NCBI GenBank assembly: GCA_050117315.1
Contig: JASFMY010000014.1
Location: 1 to 64,000 of the forward strand
Direction of reading: 5' to 3'
Origin: JANQIV01 sp050117315
GTDB taxonomy: Bacteria > Bacteroidota > Ignavibacteria > Ignavibacteriales > Melioribacteraceae
DNA: 64,000 bases
Shown piece by piece: positions 9,622-17,952 of this stretch; position 1 is the stretch's first letter, and every line of letters begins with the position of its first letter. Below the pieces are notes generated by a model that was given only the letters and a program-made list of their open reading frames with translations, ran no database searches and was not told the DNA's origin. A program made the position numbers and the translations under genes.

Positions 9622-10938
9622 TTATAAATTGCCGAGCAGGCTCTGCAAGTTTGCATTGTAAACGTGATAATCTCTTATCGACGTCAGGTAGTTTACTTTT
9701 GCCTGTGTGAAATCAACAAGGGCATCCGTAACTTCGAGCTGTGTGCCCAGCCCCGTATTAAATCTTTTCGTCGCAATTTCATATCCTCTAAAAGTCTGCT
9801 CCACATTTAGTTCGTAAGCTTCTACCTGTTCTTTACTTTTTTTGATACTGAGCAAAACATTTTCCAATTGATTTTTTAGATTCAGTTTTGTTTTGTTTAA
9901 TTCCGCCAATGACTTTTTGTGATCAATTTCAGCCTGTTCAACTCTTGATGCCGTTGCGAACCCGTTAAAAATAGGCACCTTTAAATTTAGTCCCACATTT
10001 ACGGAGTTCGTATAAAACCACCGTGAAAAAGACTTGTCATCATTCTCCTGGGCCTGTGCTTGCCATGTCCCGCTTAAATTTAATTCCGGAAAATATTTGC
10101 TGAACTCATATGACGAATTTAAGTCCTTTAATTTTACATCCATTTCCAACTGCTGAATTAAATGGTTTCGCTTCAATAATAAGCTAGCCCCCTCATCAAG
10201 TGAAACAGCTTTTTTGATTGAATAATGAAGCGAATCGTCAATTATTAACTCTGTATTTAAATCCAGGCCAAGTAAAATTCTCAAATTATTTTTACCTATT
10301 CTCAACTGATTTTTTACTTCGGTTAAGGCAGGGATTAAATTCCTGTATTGGACATTCGCTGTTAAGTAATCATATTCGGCAGCAATTCCGGCGTTATACA
10401 TTGATTCTGTATCATCTAAATTTTTCTTTGAAAGTTCCAAATTCAGTTCGCCGAGTTTTACAAGCTCCTTTGCAAGCAGTACATTGTAATAAGATTCTTC
10501 AACACTAACTTTTACATCAGCTTTAGTTGAGTACAAACCTTTTTCGGCAAAGTCTGCATAAGTTTTTGCAATTTTAACAGCCAAAAACATTGCCCCTGTA
10601 AAAAGAGGCTGCTCAACCGACACCGATCCAGTCAGTGTGTTTTTTGTTCCTGACGGGAAGGAGCCGCTGAAACCGGGAGCATCTATTATAATAACTCCTT
10701 GTTTAAGAGCTCTCATGTAATTAACATTTCCGTCAATTGATGGAAACAAAGAGGTTCCATAAGCTTCTTTAACTTGCTCATCTGCTATATCTTTGTCCAA
10801 TTTTGCATTTACCAAATCAAAATTGTTCTCAAGGGCTAGCTCCAAAGCTTTATCCAGGTCAAGTACAATTTTTTCTGCCGGTTGACCCAAAACCATACAA
10901 TGTAAAAATATAAAAAGAGCTAAAACAGTTAATTTCAC
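9622..10938 (-). CDS. TolC-family outer membrane efflux protein
   Basis: A 438-residue outer membrane factor with an N-terminal signal peptide (MKLTVLALFIFLHCMVLG). Two OEP repeats follow, rich in long helices: LDKALELALENNFDLVNAK opens the first, and RVEQAEIDHKKSLAELNKTK belongs to the second. The tail TQAKVNYLTSIRDYHVYNA is typical of the family. It forms the trimeric exit duct of the pump. The start is a GTG at 10938 supported by GGAG five bases upstream; an overlapping ATG two bases earlier is followed at once by a stop. It is second in the operon, after the TetR gene. Confidence 0.88.
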   Translation of the reverse strand: MKLTVLALFIFLHCMVLGQPAEKIVLDLDKALELALENNFDLVNAKLDKDIADEQVKEAYGTSLFPSIDGNVNYMRALKQGVIIIDAPGFSGSFPSGTKNTLTGSVSVEQPLFTGAMFLAVKIAKTYADFAEKGLYSTKADVKVSVEESYYNVLLAKELVKLGELNLELSKKNLDDTESMYNAGIAAEYDYLTANVQYRNLIPALTEVKNQLRIGKNNLRILLGLDLNTELIIDDSLHYSIKKAVSLDEGASLLLKRNHLIQQLEMDVKLKDLNSSYEFSKYFPELNLSGTWQAQAQENDDKSFSRWFYTNSVNVGLNLKVPIFNGFATASRVEQAEIDHKKSLAELNKTKLNLKNQLENVLLSIKKSKEQVEAYELNVEQTFRGYEIATKRFNTGLGTQLEVTDALVDFTQAKVNYLTSIRDYHVYNANLQSLLGNL

Positions 10939-10953
10939 ATTTTCTCCGTAAAA

Positions 10954-11583
10954 TTATTTTGAACTGATTCCATTAAAAAAAATAGAGATTATGAACTCTG
11001 CTTCTTTATTGTGATCTATTTCTGCCGCTTCTTTCGTACCCAGCAAGAACAAAATATAAGGCATAGTAATAGCTTTAAATGCATTTATTAAAGAATCTAT
11101 ATTAACACTAATTATTTCACCGTCATCAATAGATCTTTTAATTCTTTGACGAAGCTTATCTGTTAATTTTTGATTAACTTCGAGAAATTCTTCATTATTA
11201 CAGTAAGAATTTGTTTCTACATCCGTTCGAGTTCTTAATCTTGCATGTATTCTAAAAATCTGAATATTATTTAAAGAGTATTCAAAGATTCTCTTTGTAA
11301 AATTCAGAAAGAAGTCCTTAAAATTAGTTGTCTTATTGTATACTGATTCAAAAATCTCAACATAAACGTCGTTAGAATGACGAAGTATTTCGAAATATAT
11401 TTCTTCTTTGTTAGAGAAATAATTATAAATTGTTCCTTTACCAAACTCAGATCCAACTGCTATTTCATCCAATGATGTGTGTTCAAAGCCTTTTTCTGCA
11501 AAAAGCTTCAACGCAGCCTGCATAATCTCGTTTTTCCGGAATAACCTTTCCTTGTCTTTTCTAGTTAGATTATTGACGTCCAT
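10954..11583 (-). CDS. TetR/AcrR-family regulator of the RND operon
   Basis: About 209 residues with an N-terminal helix-turn-helix (ALKLFAEKGFEHTSLDEIA followed by GKGTIYNYFSNKEEIY), the classic TetR DNA-binding region. The C-terminal part is an all-helical ligand domain and is poorly conserved. As the first gene of the pump operon it most likely represses its own promoter and thus the whole pump; the inducer is unknown. The frame extends to a GTG at 11592, but the ATG at 11583 gives the better TetR start. A good promoter lies just upstream. Confidence 0.85.
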   Translation of the reverse strand: MDVNNLTRKDKERLFRKNEIMQAALKLFAEKGFEHTSLDEIAVGSEFGKGTIYNYFSNKEEIYFEILRHSNDVYVEIFESVYNKTTNFKDFFLNFTKRIFEYSLNNIQIFRIHARLRTRTDVETNSYCNNEEFLEVNQKLTDKLRQRIKRSIDDGEIISVNIDSLINAFKAITMPYILFLLGTKEAAEIDHNKEAEFIISIFFNGISSK

Positions 11584-11612
11584 TAGCAACACTTTGTTTT
11601 ATTGTTTTACGA

Positions 11613-11641
11613 AAATAAAGGGTTTCAAAAATGAATGTCAA
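11613..11641 (-). promoter_or_regulatory. Sigma70-like promoter of the TetR-RND operon
   Basis: On the minus strand TTGACA (11636-11641) is followed after 17 bases by TTATTT (11613-11618). It sits about 30 bases before the regulator's start codon. The -35 box is a perfect consensus match. A TetR operator is expected here, but I see no clean dyad. Confidence 0.55.
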
Positions 11642-11771
11642 GTCACTTTTTGAATAGCAGTTCAGATAATCGAACCAACAGTCATATTTGTAAATTGTTA
11701 TTGTATAAATTTGAAGGCTATGTTTTTACGTCCTGAAATGAATTGGCTTATCCAATTAGTCTCTCTGTTTT

Positions 11772-11856
11772 ACAGAAGGGCTCTTTTCCATTTTTAATCC
11801 GCTTATTACAATATAATATTCCCTTCTGTAGAGACATTCCATGGAATGTCTCTACA
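11772..11856. repeat. Nested palindromic intergenic repeat
   Basis: A perfect 30-bp palindrome occupies 11827-11856 (half-site TGTAGAGACATTCCA). Directly attached is a second inverted pair, ACAGAAGGG at 11772-11780 and CCCTTCTGT at 11821-11829. There is no T-run, so it is not a simple terminator. It resembles REP/BIME-type mobile intergenic palindromes. It lies just past the stop of the ABC permease gene. Confidence 0.6.
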
Positions 11857-11879
11857 AATATCATTAATAGTCTAATTGT

Positions 11880-14282
11880 TTATTCATTTCTTAAAGAATC
11901 AACCGGGTTGGTAAACGCGGTTTTAATTACGTGATAACTCACAGTTAGAGAAGCTGCAACGAAAGTAACGAGCCCCGGAAACAAGAGAAGATTTATATTT
12001 AGATCAGTCTTATATGCAAAATCCTTTAACCAGCCGGACATAATATAATAACCTGTAGGTAATGCAATAAAATAAGATATAAGTATTAGCGACATTATTT
12101 CTTTTAATTGTAGACCAAGCAAAGTACCAACATTTGCGCCGAGAACTTTTCTAACACTAAATTCTTTGATTCTTTGTTCTGCTGAAAAAGCGGATAAACC
12201 GAATAGTCCCAGGCAGGCTATAAAAACAGCGAGCCCTGTAAAAATATTCACAGTCTTCCCAATTCGTCTTTCCGATTTATACAAATCGTTAAATTTATCT
12301 TCAAGAAATGAATAGGTAAACGGATGCTCGGAATCAAATTCGGTAAAAATATTTTCCAGTTCACTTAATGTATTCGGTAAATTAACGGCATTAAATTTCA
12401 CAAGAATATAATTAGACCAGGGCCATAAGTGCAGCACAATAGGTTCAATTGAATTGTACATTGATGTAAAATGAAAATCCTTCACTACCCCTATTATTAT
12501 TCCTTCTTTGCCGCTTTTGCCGGAGGAATGGTTTCCTTGAAATTCAAAATGCTTTCCAACGGCATCCGAATAATTTGACCATCCGAATTGCCGGGCAGCT
12601 TCTTCATTAATAATAAAAGCATTATCGGAATCTGTATTAAATTCTTTTGAAAAATCCCTTCCGGCTACAAGCTGAAAATTAAGAGTTTTGATAAAATCAT
12701 GATCCACCCACAACTGGGATATTGTTTCATATTCAGAAGTAGTATTCAACCTATATTGAGTTTTTCCCACCGGGCCGCCGGGCAAAAGTGCAGCTGCCGC
12801 AACTTTTTTTACACCCGGAATCAAAAGCATCCTGTTCTTTAGCGGTTCCGGATTCTGCCGGAGGTTCTGTTCCTGAACCGGAATTATTAGAACTTGTTCC
12901 TTATCGAAGCCGAGATTCTTAGTCTGAATAAATTTTAATTGATTATAAATAACAGTAGTACCTATTATCAGAATAATTGAAATTGTAAATTGTAAAATAA
13001 CAAGTATTTTCCTGAAGTAACTTTTGCCGTGGCTATTCCCCTTAGTACCTTTCAGGGTATAGGCAGGGTTAAACGAGGATAACACAAACGCAGGATAAAT
13101 ACCTGATAAAAGCCCAATCAATATCCCAAAACCCAATAATCCCAAAAGCAATTGCCAATTTTTAAAAAGTTCAAAAGAAAAACTTCTGCCGGTTATTTCA
13201 TAAAATTGAGGAGAAACTAGATAGACAACTATAATGCTTACCACTATTGAAATTAAAACCAGGAATACGGTTTCGCTCAGGAATTGATATATTAGTTGCT
13301 TTTTAGATGCCCCGACAACTTTTCTAATACCGACTTCCCTTGCACGTTTAATTGATTTGGCTGTTGTTAAATTTACGAAATTAATACAGGCTATAATTAA
13401 GGTAAATAAAGCAATCGAGATCAGCAGGTATATATAAATTATGTTTCCCGTTGATGATATGCCGTAGTCCTGATGTGAATAAAGATGAATTCTATTAAGT
13501 GGTTGTAGATATATTTCTTTTACCTGTTGATTACTGCCGTAATATTTTTTTATAAAATCCGGGGATATTTTTTCAAATTCATTTGCATTTCTTTCTTGCT
13601 GAAGAAGAACATAAGTTTGACACATATTGTTTTGCCAGTTATTTACGAACCCTTCTCCCAGCCAGCCATGTAAAGTAGAAAACGAAGTTAGAAAATCAAA
13701 CCTCAGTGTTGAATTAGGTTGATTATCTTCCAAAACACCGGTGACTTCAAGATCAATAAAATTGTTTAGCGTAAGGGTCTTACCCACCGGCGATTCCTCT
13801 CCAAAATACTTTGAAGCTATTTTTTCAGTTATAACTATTGTATTTGGTTTTGCAAGTGCAGTCTGCGGATTCCCGGATAAAAAATTTAAAGTAAAAACTT
13901 CAAAAACACTTTGATCCGCAAAAAGGAATTCTTTTTCATAAAATTTATTGTTTTCATAACTCACCAATGGTAAAGGATTGTCGAACCTTAAAAATCTTAC
14001 GGCATGCTCAACGTATGAAAAATCATTTAAAACTACCGAGGCAAGCGGCGGCGGTGTTGTTGTATGTATACTGCTTCCGTCCGGCGTATTTTTTGAGAAG
14101 AGAATTCTAAATATTCGATCGCCGTTTTTATGTTGTTTGTCATAATCAAGTTCATTTGTCACATATAAAAAAATTAAAACACAGCACGCTATGCCTGCAG
14201 CTAATCCTATTATATTGATTATTGTTGATATTTTATTTTTAAGAAGGTTCCGAAATGAAACGACCAGGTAATTATTGAACAT
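11880..14282 (-). CDS. Two-fold MacB/FtsX-type ABC permease
   Basis: About 800 residues. The order is: N-terminal helix (STIINIIGLAAGIACCVLIFLYV), MacB-type periplasmic domain, FtsX block of three helices near 280-420, another short helix near 430, a second periplasmic domain, and a final FtsX block near 680-795 that includes FGLSAFSAEQRIKEFSVRKVLGA. This is the ~800-residue paralogous family abundant in Bacteroidota-like genomes. No ATPase gene is adjacent. Members are thought to act with MacB-type ATPases in lipid, peptide or signal export; the substrate is unknown. The ATG at 14282 has AAGGTGG upstream and is preferred over the GTG at 14294. It stands alone, flanked by palindromes. Confidence 0.82.
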   Translation of the reverse strand: MFNNYLVVSFRNLLKNKISTIINIIGLAAGIACCVLIFLYVTNELDYDKQHKNGDRIFRILFSKNTPDGSSIHTTTPPPLASVVLNDFSYVEHAVRFLRFDNPLPLVSYENNKFYEKEFLFADQSVFEVFTLNFLSGNPQTALAKPNTIVITEKIASKYFGEESPVGKTLTLNNFIDLEVTGVLEDNQPNSTLRFDFLTSFSTLHGWLGEGFVNNWQNNMCQTYVLLQQERNANEFEKISPDFIKKYYGSNQQVKEIYLQPLNRIHLYSHQDYGISSTGNIIYIYLLISIALFTLIIACINFVNLTTAKSIKRAREVGIRKVVGASKKQLIYQFLSETVFLVLISIVVSIIVVYLVSPQFYEITGRSFSFELFKNWQLLLGLLGFGILIGLLSGIYPAFVLSSFNPAYTLKGTKGNSHGKSYFRKILVILQFTISIILIIGTTVIYNQLKFIQTKNLGFDKEQVLIIPVQEQNLRQNPEPLKNRMLLIPGVKKVAAAALLPGGPVGKTQYRLNTTSEYETISQLWVDHDFIKTLNFQLVAGRDFSKEFNTDSDNAFIINEEAARQFGWSNYSDAVGKHFEFQGNHSSGKSGKEGIIIGVVKDFHFTSMYNSIEPIVLHLWPWSNYILVKFNAVNLPNTLSELENIFTEFDSEHPFTYSFLEDKFNDLYKSERRIGKTVNIFTGLAVFIACLGLFGLSAFSAEQRIKEFSVRKVLGANVGTLLGLQLKEIMSLILISYFIALPTGYYIMSGWLKDFAYKTDLNINLLLFPGLVTFVAASLTVSYHVIKTAFTNPVDSLRNE

Positions 14283-14345
14283 AACTGTTTCCACCTTATT
14301 ATCATGTCAAATTAGTCATTAAGACGGCTCTTAAGGCATTTGGTT

Positions 14346-14372
14346 GTAACGCAGATAAGTTATCTGCGTTAC
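14346..14372. repeat. Perfect 27-bp palindrome
   Basis: GTAACGCAGATAA (14346-14358) and its exact complement (14360-14372) are separated by one base. It lies between the arsM stop and the ABC permease start. The AACGCAGAT core recurs in the hairpin region at 57036-57044, which suggests a dispersed family rather than a dedicated terminator, although it could stop transcription from arsM. Confidence 0.6.
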
Positions 14373-14381
14373 GAATTAATA

Positions 14382-15245
14382 TTATTTATATCCAACTACA
14401 GTAATACTGTAAATACCAAAACCACTGTTTAACAATTTATCTTTTTCATTTATATCTAAATGCTTATCCAGTATTTCATCCGGAATTGTATTTGTTTTGC
14501 TTCTTTTTATTTCAATGTTTTTAAAACCTACTTTCTCAATAATGCTTATATATTCATTTTTTTGAATTGCACCTGAAATACAACCAACATACAAAGAAGC
14601 ATCTTTTCGTATTTCTTCCGGCATATCGCCTTCAACAACAATATCCGAGACACAGAAGTGCCCGTTGTCTTTCAGGATTCTATAAATTTCGGTGAAAGCT
14701 TCTTCTTTATCTGGGACTAAATTTAATACACAATTGCTTATAACAACGTCGGCTGTTTTTTCTTCAATAGGCAAATCCTCAATCTCACCTAATTTGAAAT
14801 CAATGTTTTTGAATCCAGTTTTTGAAAGATTCTTAAACGCTTTTAGAAGCATTTCTTCGCTAAAATCTATGCCTATTACTTTTCCTGATTCTCCAACCAG
14901 TGCTCGAGATACGAAAACATCATTACCAGCGCCGGCCCCCAAATCCACGACAACATTACCTTCCATAATTCCAGCAAATTCGGTAGGTACACCGCACCCA
15001 AGTTGCAAGTCCGCATCTTTATTATACCCCTTTAATTGTTCGTAATTGTCATTTACTTTTATAAGATCGGAATCATCACCACAGCAGGTTGAAGAACTCC
15101 GCGCAATGTTCGAATATTTTTCTTTTACTGCTTGTTTAATTTTCTCCGGAGATTCCAGCTCTTTCATGCTTATAGTACCGTCACTACAGCATGACGGTTC
15201 ACAACATGATTTTGTTACATTCTTCTTTGTCTCAAAAGTACTCAT
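14382..15245 (-). CDS. arsM: Arsenite S-adenosylmethionine methyltransferase
   Basis: A 287-residue class I methyltransferase that would methylate As(III). The SAM motif DLGAGAGNDVF is near residue 100. The three cysteines known to bind arsenite in ArsM have counterparts here: LGCGVPTEFAG, SNCVLNLV and YVGCISGAI. The N-terminus carries two extra Cys-Cys pairs (SCCEPSCCSDG) and a later STCCGDD, also seen in family members. The ATG at 15245 has GAGGAGG six bases upstream and is preferred over a TTG at 15272 that would overlap arsR. It forms a two-gene operon with arsR. No arsB, acr3 or arsC is in the window. Confidence 0.92.
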   Translation of the reverse strand: MSTFETKKNVTKSCCEPSCCSDGTISMKELESPEKIKQAVKEKYSNIARSSSTCCGDDSDLIKVNDNYEQLKGYNKDADLQLGCGVPTEFAGIMEGNVVVDLGAGAGNDVFVSRALVGESGKVIGIDFSEEMLLKAFKNLSKTGFKNIDFKLGEIEDLPIEEKTADVVISNCVLNLVPDKEEAFTEIYRILKDNGHFCVSDIVVEGDMPEEIRKDASLYVGCISGAIQKNEYISIIEKVGFKNIEIKRSKTNTIPDEILDKHLDINEKDKLLNSGFGIYSITVVGYK

Positions 15246-15265
15246 AAATCCTCCTCTTAATTTGA

Positions 15266-15586
15266 TTAACAACAGTTGCTTATCTTCGTCAATAACTTTG
15301 TGTACTTATCTTTTATTATCTTGATCTTTTTCGGGTCAATACAATAACAGGTTTTGGGACCTTCTATATTTCCCCGTATTAATCCAACTTTTTTTAATTC
15401 ATTCAAATGCTGCGAAACGGTTGACTGCGATAAGGGCAGCATATCAACCAGTTGCCCCGTAATGCACTCTGTCTTACTTGTAAGTATTTTCAAAATTTTA
15501 ATCCTTGCAGGATGCGAAAGAGCCTTTGCAATATCCGCGAGCTCAATTTCTTCTTTTGTAAAATTATCAGTTTTTGATTTTGCCAT
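15266..15586 (-). CDS. arsR: ArsR/SmtB-family metalloregulator
   Basis: A 106-residue winged-helix repressor. KALSHPARIKILKIL opens the domain; the recognition helix is SQSTVSQHLNELKKVGLI. Candidate As(III)-binding cysteines are in TECITGQL, near the start of the DNA-binding helices, and in the C-terminal KTCYC and NCC. It should repress arsRM and release on binding arsenite. Its operator overlaps the -10 box just upstream, which supports autoregulation. The stop is 20 bases before the arsM ATG. Confidence 0.93.
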   Translation of the reverse strand: MAKSKTDNFTKEEIELADIAKALSHPARIKILKILTSKTECITGQLVDMLPLSQSTVSQHLNELKKVGLIRGNIEGPKTCYCIDPKKIKIIKDKYTKLLTKISNCC

Positions 15587-15604
15587 ACATTTACCTTAAT
15601 CGTA

Positions 15605-15641
15605 TATCGTAAATATACGATAATAAAAAGACGATTGTCAA
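15605..15641 (-). promoter_or_regulatory. arsRM promoter with overlapping ArsR operator
   Basis: On the minus strand TTGACA (15636-15641) and TATATT (15612-15617) are 18 bases apart, a near-consensus sigma70 promoter. A dyad TATCGTA-AATA-TACGATA spans 15605-15622 and covers the -10 box. This is the expected geometry for steric repression by ArsR. The dyad lies about 20 bases before the arsR ATG. Confidence 0.8.
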
Positions 15642-15662
15642 GAATGATTTAAGTCTTGTTTT

Positions 15663-16898
15663 TTATTTCTTTACAAGGTGGTCGGCGTGTTGTATTATCT
15701 CTTTCTCAAGTTGAAGCCAGCATTCATTTACCAGTGAATCGTATTTCTCTTTATATTTTCCATCCAGCGGTTTTGAAGGCGGGAATTCCATTTTAAGATA
15801 ATTGATTGGTGTTCCGTTTTTATAAAATCTAAAATCCAGATGCGGGCCGGTTGAAAGGCCTGTGCTGCCTACATAGCCAATTACCTGACCCTGCCTAACT
15901 TTAACTCCGCTCTTTATGCCTTTGCCGTAACGCGATAAATGAAGATATGCAGATGTGTATGTTGAATTGTGACGTATCTTAACATAATTGCCGTTGCCTC
16001 CCTTTCGCCTTGCTTCCAAAACTGTTCCGTCTCCCACTGCCTGTACGGGCGTTCCTGTTGGCGCAGCATAATCAATGCCGTGATGAGGCCGGTATATTCT
16101 CAATATCGGGTGAAATCTTCTGTTGGTAAACCTTGAACTTATACGTGAAAACTTCAACGGTGCTTTTAAAAATGCTTTTCTTAAACTGCTACCTTTTTCA
16201 TCAAAATAATCATGCACGTCATCAAAATAAAATCCGAGAAAGTCTTTCGATTCATGATTAAATTGTGCAGCAAGTATTTTTCCGGTACCTACGAACTGTG
16301 TATCAATGTATTCCGCTTCATAAAGTACTCTAAAATAATCCCCTCTTTTAACTGCATAAAAGTCAATTTGCCATGCAAATACTTCAGATAGTTTTAACGC
16401 AATAACCGGGCTTAAATTTTTATCAAGCAAAGTTTGGTATAAAGAATTTTGAATTACTCCCGATGAAGTTTTAACAACTGTTGTTATTTCTTTTCTGCCG
16501 TTGTATAAATTAATTGAATCACGGAAATCGAAAACAACATAGTTTACCTGGTCTTTCTCATAAACAAAATATTCAAGTTTTTCAGTTGTGTCGTCGGCAA
16601 AAAACAACGTATAACTTTTTCCGCCTTGAATCTTTCTTACGTCAAAAGTGCCCTTGAACGCTTTTTCTATTTGAAAGATCTGTTGAAAAGTTATCCCGTG
16701 AGGAATTAATATGTCTGTTAATGTTTCGTTTTTTCCGACAAGTTTTTTTTCAAAAGCCAAAGCACTATCAATAAATCCATATTCATTTAAATAATTTTGC
16801 GGTTCATCCGCCGGGATAATTTCATTTTCTTCATTTGAAGAACAACTGAATAGTATTATTGTGATAATGAGTAGTAAGTATTTTTTCATAAGATTCAT
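15663..16898 (-). CDS. M23-family peptidoglycan endopeptidase lipoprotein
   Basis: A 411-residue protein with a lipoprotein signal (LLLIITIILFSC, Cys19). A long N-terminal region probably resembles the MepM-type inhibitory domains. The M23 domain runs from about residue 270: HHGIDYAAPTGTPVQAVG has the HxxxD zinc pair, and AYLHLSRYG supplies a catalytic His. In the last motif the usual HxH reads GPHLDFRF, so a zinc-ligand His is replaced by Asp. It would cleave peptidoglycan cross-links during growth, if active. Its start overlaps the CapA-like stop by four bases (ATGA), so the two are coupled. Confidence 0.85.
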   Translation of the reverse strand: MNLMKKYLLLIITIILFSCSSNEENEIIPADEPQNYLNEYGFIDSALAFEKKLVGKNETLTDILIPHGITFQQIFQIEKAFKGTFDVRKIQGGKSYTLFFADDTTEKLEYFVYEKDQVNYVVFDFRDSINLYNGRKEITTVVKTSSGVIQNSLYQTLLDKNLSPVIALKLSEVFAWQIDFYAVKRGDYFRVLYEAEYIDTQFVGTGKILAAQFNHESKDFLGFYFDDVHDYFDEKGSSLRKAFLKAPLKFSRISSRFTNRRFHPILRIYRPHHGIDYAAPTGTPVQAVGDGTVLEARRKGGNGNYVKIRHNSTYTSAYLHLSRYGKGIKSGVKVRQGQVIGYVGSTGLSTGPHLDFRFYKNGTPINYLKMEFPPSKPLDGKYKEKYDSLVNECWLQLEKEIIQHADHLVKK

Positions 16899-17935
16899 TT
16901 TTTCGTAAAAGAACCGTCGGGGCTGAATAACAACTTGTTTTCTTTTATATCTTCATTAGTAAGTTTTTGAATTAGCTTGTAAACAGATTGGTTTGGATCA
17001 AGCAAAGGTCCATAAGGTCTTACCTGCTTGGCAGATATTATTTTACCTTCAACAAAATTACCGTTACCATCTAACTTCACATTCAAAATCGGTGCCAGCC
17101 CTTTTGCTTTCTCTAAACTGAAACCTTTATAAGTGCAAAAGTTTCCTAGACTGTATGCTATTAACTTATTTTTATAAAGCTCGACTGCTCTTGGGACATG
17201 GGGACCGTGGCCAATAACCAAATCCGCACCGGCATCAATCGCATTTTTAGAAAAACGGATAACATTTCCCCTCTTCTCACCATAAGCTATTTCCAAAGAG
17301 TCTGCAACATGCAATGCTTCCATTCCCTCAGCGCCGCCGTGAAATGAAACTATTAAAACATCACATTTTTTCTTTAACGCTTTTATCTCCCCGGCGGCAT
17401 ATCTATAATTCAGAAGTGAGTAACACCCGGAGCTTGTAGCAAAAGCTATAAATCCAATCTTAATTCCATTAACTTCCTTTACAGCGGTGTCACCGATTCT
17501 GCCTGAATATTGAATTCCATTTTTATCTAAAATGTCTTTAGTCGATTTAATACCGGCTTTACCAAAGTCGTTTGCATGATTATTTGCAACACTTATAAAA
17601 TCAAATCCGCACTCAACCAAATTATAACCGTACTTTGTTGGAGTTCTGAAAAGATAACAAATGGAAGTATCCCTGCATTGTTTCCTGGGTTCACCGCCAT
17701 CAAGCAAAACACCTTCAAGGTTTCCAATCGTTAAATCAGCCGAGGATAATATTGCTTTTACATCTTTAAATAATTCTTTACCATCGTTGGGAGGCAGCCT
17801 ATCTTTAGGAAAGTCGGTACCCATCATTATATCTCCAACAGCCATAATATTTATCGTTGTTTTGCTACTATCCCGTGCGTTTAGATTAAATAGTAAAATG
17901 AAAGATATAAAAAGAAGCCGTATGGATTTTTTCAT
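16895..17935 (-). CDS. CapA/PgsA-like metallophosphatase-fold protein
   Basis: About 346 residues with a signal peptide (SIRLLFISFILLFNLNA). CapA-family motifs are seen in order: VGDIMMGTD, IGNLEG, NNHANDFG, VSFHGGAEG, GHGPHVPRAVE and YSLGNF, which supply the metal-binding Asp, Asn and His residues. The family is tied to poly-gamma-glutamate capsule synthesis or anchoring, but many members have no capsule operon, as here. It acts outside the inner membrane. It follows the MoxR gene by 17 bases and overlaps the M23 gene, so a cell-wall role is a reasonable inference. Confidence 0.8.
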   Translation of the reverse strand: MKKSIRLLFISFILLFNLNARDSSKTTINIMAVGDIMMGTDFPKDRLPPNDGKELFKDVKAILSSADLTIGNLEGVLLDGGEPRKQCRDTSICYLFRTPTKYGYNLVECGFDFISVANNHANDFGKAGIKSTKDILDKNGIQYSGRIGDTAVKEVNGIKIGFIAFATSSGCYSLLNYRYAAGEIKALKKKCDVLIVSFHGGAEGMEALHVADSLEIAYGEKRGNVIRFSKNAIDAGADLVIGHGPHVPRAVELYKNKLIAYSLGNFCTYKGFSLEKAKGLAPILNVKLDGNGNFVEGKIISAKQVRPYGPLLDPNQSVYKLIQKLTNEDIKENKLLFSPDGSFTKK

Positions 17936-17952
17936 CAAAAGAAATTCATATT

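Noticed and set aside
16895..17935. Capsule (poly-gamma-glutamate) operon
   Set aside because: Only the CapA-like protein is present; CapB and CapC homologues are not beside it.
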